Origin: CAWCCP01 sp963701245
GTDB lineage: Bacteria > Patescibacteriota > Saccharimonadia > Saccharimonadales > UBA4665
Direction of reading: 5' to 3'
NCBI GenBank assembly: GCA_963701245.1
Contig: OY969576.1
Span: 868,001-932,000, forward strand
Length of the DNA stretch: 64,000 nt
A model generated the notes under the pieces. It did no database searches, was not told where the DNA came from, and saw only the letters and a program-made list of their open reading frames with translations. Positions 60,181 to 64,000 of the stretch are shown in pieces; position 1 is the first letter of the stretch, and each line of letters begins with the position of its first letter. A program made the translations under genes and the position numbers.

Positions 60181-60749
60181 CCAACACTACCAATGACAAG
60201 AAATTACATAGAAGTGAGCGCCGGGAGGCTATCATTCAAGCTGCAGCGGAAGCTTTCGTGAAGCATGGTTACGAGGCCACTACTCTGGCTGACGTTGCAC
60301 AGGCAGCACACGTTAGCAGAGCACTGCTCTATCGTCATTTTGAAACTAAGCAAACCATCTACCAAGCTGTAATAGATAACTTCCTCGTTGTTTTTCATAA
60401 CAACATTGCCTTTAGTGTAGATAAGCGATTTTCAGGTGATACCTTGTCGGGGTTAGTCCAAGCAGCACAAACAAACCCCAACGGCTTTCGTTTGTTTTTC
60501 CGTCACGCCGTGCGTGAGCCAGATTTTCAAGCTTACTATGATGAAGTAGTCTCTAAGCGTATTAGTTACATTGAAACTGCGCTTACACAGTTTATTAAGA
60601 GCCAAAAAGAGCGCCACTTTAAGGCTGAACTGATGCAAGAACTGGTTATAACTACCATCCTTATTTGGCTGGATAATGATATGCCTGAGCCAAAAAGCCT
60701 ACCTAAGTTGCTTGACAACATAGTCAATAACGTATTAAAGGAGGGCTAA
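60177..60749 (+). CDS. TetR family transcriptional regulator
   Basis: A 190-residue regulator with a TetR_N helix-turn-helix: RREAIIQAAAEAFVKHGYEA, then TTLADVAQAAHVSRALLYRH and FETKQTIYQAV. The C-terminal ligand domain is diverged. It sits in the middle of a three-gene operon, 6 bp before the next gene, and probably represses its own promoter through the palindrome at 59997-60020. Confidence 0.92.
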   Translation: MTNTTNDKKLHRSERREAIIQAAAEAFVKHGYEATTLADVAQAAHVSRALLYRHFETKQTIYQAVIDNFLVVFHNNIAFSVDKRFSGDTLSGLVQAAQTNPNGFRLFFRHAVREPDFQAYYDEVVSKRISYIETALTQFIKSQKERHFKAELMQELVITTILIWLDNDMPEPKSLPKLLDNIVNNVLKEG

Positions 60750-60755
60750 AGAGCT

Positions 60756-61277
60756 ATGACTTTAGGAGATTATATTATTAGTCTGTTACTGGTCTCAGTT
60801 GTCATTAGACAAATGAGAGGCAGGCATTTAACTTTGTACGGCATGCTGTGGCCCATTGCCTTAGTGCTACTTGTTGGAGCTGAAAACTTCAAGGGTGTGG
60901 CTACGGGAGGTAACGATATACTGTTTACTATTCTTATTGGTCTTATCGGCGCTGTGCTGGGTGCTTGCTGTGGACTACTGACTGAGGTATTTGTTAATAA
61001 GAAAGGTAAGCTCATCGGCAAAGCAACAATTGCTGCCGCTATAGTTTGGATAGTGGGTACTTGTTTCCGCTTAGTTTTTGCTCTGTACGCCACGCATGGT
61101 GGTGGGGCAAACATAGTTCACTTTAGTAGGACATTCCACCTCACTGGAATAGAGGTTTGGGTGAACGCCTTGCTGCTCATGGCTCTAGCCGAAGTAGTTG
61201 GACGTACCCTTGTATTGGCAATAAGAGCTTGGCAATTTACTGCTCACACTGAGACAAAGCACCTTCAAATGGCATAG
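60756..61277 (+). CDS. Membrane protein of the TetR operon
   Basis: A 173-residue protein with about five hydrophobic helices (GDYIISLLLVSVVIRQMRGR, LFTILIGLIGAVLGACCGLL). It resembles the DUF1453/CcdC-like small membrane proteins in length and helix pattern, but I am not certain. AGGAGGG precedes it. It is likely the operon's effector, for example for export or envelope change, on release of TetR. Confidence 0.6.
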   Translation: MTLGDYIISLLLVSVVIRQMRGRHLTLYGMLWPIALVLLVGAENFKGVATGGNDILFTILIGLIGAVLGACCGLLTEVFVNKKGKLIGKATIAAAIVWIVGTCFRLVFALYATHGGGANIVHFSRTFHLTGIEVWVNALLLMALAEVVGRTLVLAIRAWQFTAHTETKHLQMA

Positions 61278-61410
61278 AAATTATACATTTGAGGTAAGCT
61301 GCCTGAAAAAAATACTTTGGTTATGATAGGAAAAACCTAGTGAAAGTAAGCCGTTAGTTATAGATAAGACTTTAAAAAGATGCGAAACACGAAACCTAAT
61401 GGCCTTTTAT

Positions 61411-61440
61411 AAAGAACCATCGCAATGGTGGTTCTTTCTT
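61411..61440. terminator. Terminator of the TetR operon
   Basis: AAAGAACCA and TGGTTCTTT pair around TCGCAATGG, with TCTT following. It is a relative of the hairpin at 55066, and both are followed by the same kind of PLD-gene relic. Confidence 0.75.
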
Positions 61441-61449
61441 GTTGTGGTC

Positions 61450-61790
61450 TGTGGAAACACTCTAAATATTTAATTGTCATAAATGGATACTCGATAATCG
61501 CTTCGTTGAGACAATTTTACAGGTCCTTTATAAATGCAGAGTAGATTCAAGCTTCTTCGAAAAGATCAGATTATATAAGATCCGAAAGTTGATTTTTATG
61601 TTGAGAGCGGAGAAGCCTTAACATTTTGTTTACTTATCGGTGTTTTACTGTTGTTATCTCCGTAGTGAAATTGTTGAATACAATCTCTGCTGTCTTCTTT
61701 ACGTTCTGGCTAAGCTTCAAAAAGTTCAATCTTCATCCCCCTCCCCGGCCAATTTTTGCAATAGTTCCTGCATTTACAGTTTGACCTATC
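61450..61790 (-). pseudogene. Decayed copy of the complete PLD-partner cassette
   Basis: On the minus strand the partner's end comes first (NWPGRGMKIELFEA, stop, PERKEDSRDCIQQFHY). Then follows the PLD gene start: MLRLLRSQHKNQLSDLI, stop, SDLFEEA, stop, IYSAFIKDL, stop, NCLNEAIIEYPFMT. The order and the spacing are those of the intact cassette at 31411-32129. Multiple stops show decay. Confidence 0.65.
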
Positions 61791-61901
61791 ATTGGAGTCT
61801 TTTTTTGCAATCACGAACAGACGATTCATAGTACTTGAAAAAATCTAATCGTAGGATACAATATCGACTAGACATAAGCATTAAGAAAGGTAATCAGAAA
61901 G

Positions 61902-62498
61902 ATGAAAATCGTAAACTTATTAAGAAAGCTTGATCAACGTGGTTTTGATCATATTTTAATGGCTGTGGCTTTCGTAGCTGTCATGGCGGTTATCGGTGCA
62001 GGATATATTGTTATCAACGGTCACAGTACGGTTGGTGTATCACATGCTGCAACTGGCTCAGGTGACCGTATCCTCCAACCAGGAGGAGATAATTTATATG
62101 TTAATGCCTGGGGAGGCGGCCCATGGGTAAACGGATCCACAAACAAGACAACAATTAATGATGACTTTACTATACTCGGCAAAACTGGCGGCAATGTCTA
62201 TATCGTGTATACAGGTCAAGCCAATCGATGGAACGGCAAATGTATAGGCGATGCCTATAACTCACCAACCAATTATCAAGCAAGCCTCGATCCCTGTCCA
62301 AATCCTGGAACTGGCTATACCGGTGGCTGGGGAACCAACTTCAAGGAGGAGGCATGTGGTGGAAAGAGTGGTCTGTGGGCGTTTCAAAATCTCCACTCAA
62401 AGGGGTATCTGAATTTTGAGGTTCCTTACCCTGGAAATGGCTCTAATTTCTTTGTGTCCTCCGGTAACGCTGCCTGCTACAAGTTAAGCCCCGTTTAA
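61902..62498 (+). CDS. Membrane-anchored or secreted surface protein
   Basis: A 198-residue protein. Residues ~20-40 form a hydrophobic anchor or an uncleaved signal (HILMAVAFVAVMAVIGAGYI). The exterior part has NLYVNAWGGGPW, CIGDAYNSPTNYQASLDPCP and GGWGTNFKEEACGG, parallel to the protein at 39870. The N-terminal part differs from that of its paralogue and resembles the pilin-like 'RGFDHILM' starts common in CPR. AGAAAGG lies upstream. Confidence 0.72.
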   Translation: MKIVNLLRKLDQRGFDHILMAVAFVAVMAVIGAGYIVINGHSTVGVSHAATGSGDRILQPGGDNLYVNAWGGGPWVNGSTNKTTINDDFTILGKTGGNVYIVYTGQANRWNGKCIGDAYNSPTNYQASLDPCPNPGTGYTGGWGTNFKEEACGGKSGLWAFQNLHSKGYLNFEVPYPGNGSNFFVSSGNAACYKLSPV

Positions 62499-62889
62499 GG
62501 CGAAAGACAAGCACGCCATGCGCTATTAAGAGGCGATATTAGGATAAGATTGCCAACCACCTTAGTATGAAGAAACTAGGACACAGCCGGCGAAGATAGT
62601 TCTTTACCCTAGTTGCCTGCTATAGTAGGTACAATTTCTGCATAACCCACAACACGTAAATACCGAGGAATCCTACGACGCCCGCAGAGATTAAGCGATA
62701 CAAGAATACGACTAACTATTTTGATTCGCCAAACACTGGGGTATAAAAGGGTCGACAGGATCGTCCGAAGCCTTGTCGCGCCAGGTATCGTAAAACATAC
62801 CTCATCGACAACAATCGTATCCTAGCCTGGATCTTGGAGGTAGCAGCCATGTTTTTCACTGCCTATCCTTAGCGTTAGCCAGTTCTTCA

Positions 62890-62983
62890 AAAGTATTGGA
62901 ATGAGAACTATCTCCCCAGCCCAAAATAGTGAGCTATAAGAAATGAGACCGCCATTTCTAAACTACAGTACAAAATGTAGTTT
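62890..62983 (-). pseudogene. Remnant of the small partner gene, with hairpin
   Basis: On the minus strand: GWGDSSHSNTFEELANAKDR then a stop, comparable with GWGGGEIGTFEDALKPAEDV at 9219-9365. It ends against the hairpin AAACTACA/TGTAGTTT (62960-62983), which also terminates the minus-strand gene at 62986. Confidence 0.4.
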
Positions 62984-62985
62984 TG

Positions 62986-63768
62986 TTATGTAGCAATTTC
63001 ATGCGTCACTAGCTCACCGAATTTGCTCAAAAGTACACCAACTCCAGAGGAAATTGTTAATAAGCGCTGACGCGTGAATTCAGTGCCCCAACTGTGACCG
63101 AAATTAGTTAAAACCTCGGCGCCATTCACAACCTGGAATTCCGCAGAGAAGCCATTGCGGTCAATATTTGTACGTACACTATAATTTACGGGGTAGCCTT
63201 GCGTTTGCGAGGAGGACGCGTAAACGCTATTTGGACCTTGTGAGAACTTCAGACTTGTAATAGTCGCTCCAGCCTCTGCATTACATACTGCCTTTGTAGC
63301 CTCAGCGAAAAATGTCAGAACATTTGGTGTATGTGTATACGCTAAAAGTTGCTCAGTTTGTTGTTTGGGCTCGAGATTTGAGTTTAAAAAACGCCTATCA
63401 AAGTAAACTTTGCCAGATCCTAATAGGAAAGCCACCGACCGATGTTCGGTTTTAGTTGACTCCTCCCCCGTTTCAATCCAATTTACCGATAGACCAGCGG
63501 TTGAATCGTCTATACCAGTTATTGGTTGAGTTCGGTGAGTAGTTGCCCAAATTGCTACCGGTGCACCGTCTATACTTGTGTCCCAGCGAGCAACATTATT
63601 TATACCAAGTTGTAGGCCATCAGCTGTCGTCAGCTGGTCTAGAGGGTACAAAGGGTTGATAACCGCTAATCCTTCTACAGCAGGCTTTTTGGCTAATTCC
63701 CGGGTGGCTCTATGTATATTGTAAACATCATCAAGCGTTGGCTCGATAAGTCCCTGTTCCAATTTCAT
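62986..63768 (-). CDS. Hypothetical protein
   Basis: A 260-residue soluble protein with no signal peptide or recognised motif. The middle (GSGKVYFDRRFLNSNLEPKQ) and the final helix (LTISSGVGVLLSKFGELVTH) are regular. Its character fits the other orphan proteins of this chromosome (33510, 36775). ATG 63768 is the only good start. Function unknown. Confidence 0.5.
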   Translation of the reverse strand: MKLEQGLIEPTLDDVYNIHRATRELAKKPAVEGLAVINPLYPLDQLTTADGLQLGINNVARWDTSIDGAPVAIWATTHRTQPITGIDDSTAGLSVNWIETGEESTKTEHRSVAFLLGSGKVYFDRRFLNSNLEPKQQTEQLLAYTHTPNVLTFFAEATKAVCNAEAGATITSLKFSQGPNSVYASSSQTQGYPVNYSVRTNIDRNGFSAEFQVVNGAEVLTNFGHSWGTEFTRQRLLTISSGVGVLLSKFGELVTHEIAT

Positions 63769-63954
63769 TGTAATAACATGCGATACCTAGAATAAATTGT
63801 CAAGGCCAACATCGAGCCAAAAACTTATGTAAAGCTATTAAATCATTGTCAGAATAGGAATTCTAAGTCCGCCTCCTTCGGCTATAAGCATTTAATTTTT
63901 AATAAAGATTCTCAAATTGTCTGATGTAGTCATACCGTTGCACTATATTTGATC

Positions 63955-64000
63955 ATGAAACGAATGCTCATTTGCATGGTTGTGCATGCACTGCTTATGG
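63955..64000 (+). CDS. Possible start of a gene running off the window
   Basis: ATG 63955 opens MKRMLICMVVHALLM and is still open at the last base. TATATT lies 9 bp before it. Too short to identify. Confidence 0.25.
   Translation, partial: MKRMLICMVVHALLM

Noticed and set aside
1..64000. CRISPR array, rRNA or tRNA genes
   Set aside because: No regularly spaced direct repeats and no rRNA-like segment were seen, and no cloverleaf with a GGTTC-type arm stood out; tRNAs could still be missed by eye.
1..64000. UGA recoding as in some other CPR lineages
   Set aside because: TGA behaves as a normal stop in well-conserved genes and Trp is encoded by TGG throughout.

Overview
The window most resembles a Patescibacteria/CPR chromosome of the Saccharibacteria type. 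This is inferred from GC in the low-to-mid 40s, small compact genes read with the standard code, many small secreted or membrane-anchored proteins, a D-Ala-D-Ala-ligase-like ATP-grasp protein and a diversity-generating retroelement (DGR). No rRNA or ribosomal protein gene is present to prove it, and I recognised no tRNA. About half of the sequence is accessory: six insertion sequences, at least four further transposase or recombinase relics, two Doc-type toxin-antitoxin pairs, and many decayed genes. Layout: 1-9.1 kb is a fairly ordinary block of membrane and lipid genes (phospholipase D/cardiolipin synthase end, alpha/beta hydrolase, CPBP protease, diacylglycerol-kinase-like protein, YqeG-like HAD phosphatase, SulP and MFS transporters). 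9.4-13.1 kb holds an AraC/GyrI-type regulator divergent from a run of small multi-pass proteins (three DUF4386-like, one DUF4260-like). 13.2-17.4 kb mixes a serine-recombinase relic, a frameshifted secreted protein, a peptidoglycan-binding protein, an ATP-grasp ligase and an RRM protein. 17.7-21.5 kb carries an IS3-family and an IS982-family element. The centre of interest is 21.6-30.1 kb. A DGR there has one template repeat (TR, 27280-27389) and two variable repeats (VR1 21629-21738, VR2 26813-26917) that differ from the TR only at TR adenines (15 substitutions each, none elsewhere). The VRs are the 3' ends of two paralogous target genes placed like mirror images around a divergent MoxR-type AAA+ ATPase and a zincin-motif/vWA protein. 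The two targets share an identical 152-bp 5' module and near-identical 3' ends but have diverged middles. An avd-like gene lies antisense to the start of the reverse transcriptase gene. That RT gene is split by a 1.4-kb IS3-family element flanked by a 4-bp CAAT duplication; removing the element and one CAAT restores an uninterrupted 319-codon RT. The diversifier is therefore probably switched off, while the diversified MoxR-vWA-target module looks intact. 30-44 kb holds hypothetical genes (some HEPN-like), a PLD-like nuclease with a small overlapping partner, an aminoglycoside-phosphotransferase-like kinase, a Doc toxin-antitoxin pair, a histidine kinase, an IS200/IS605 element and a MarC-like protein. 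Decayed copies of the PLD-like gene or its small partner recur in many intergenic gaps (9.2, 15.4, 33.1, 35.1, 35.9, 37.7, 39.4, 42.9, 44.9, 55.2, 61.6 and 62.9 kb), all in the same orientation. 39.9-62.5 kb contains a family of short secreted Cys/Trp/Gly-rich proteins, probably beta-trefoil-like, two of which belong to a segmental duplication. The same stretch holds IS4- and IS110-family elements, a MarR/hydrolase pair, a GT4 glycosyltransferase, a second Doc pair whose toxin lacks the catalytic His, a large anchored F5/8C + Ig-like + GH12-like surface protein, and a TetR operon with a visible promoter and operator. The general picture is an episymbiont-like surface and conflict repertoire in a repeat-rich chromosome.
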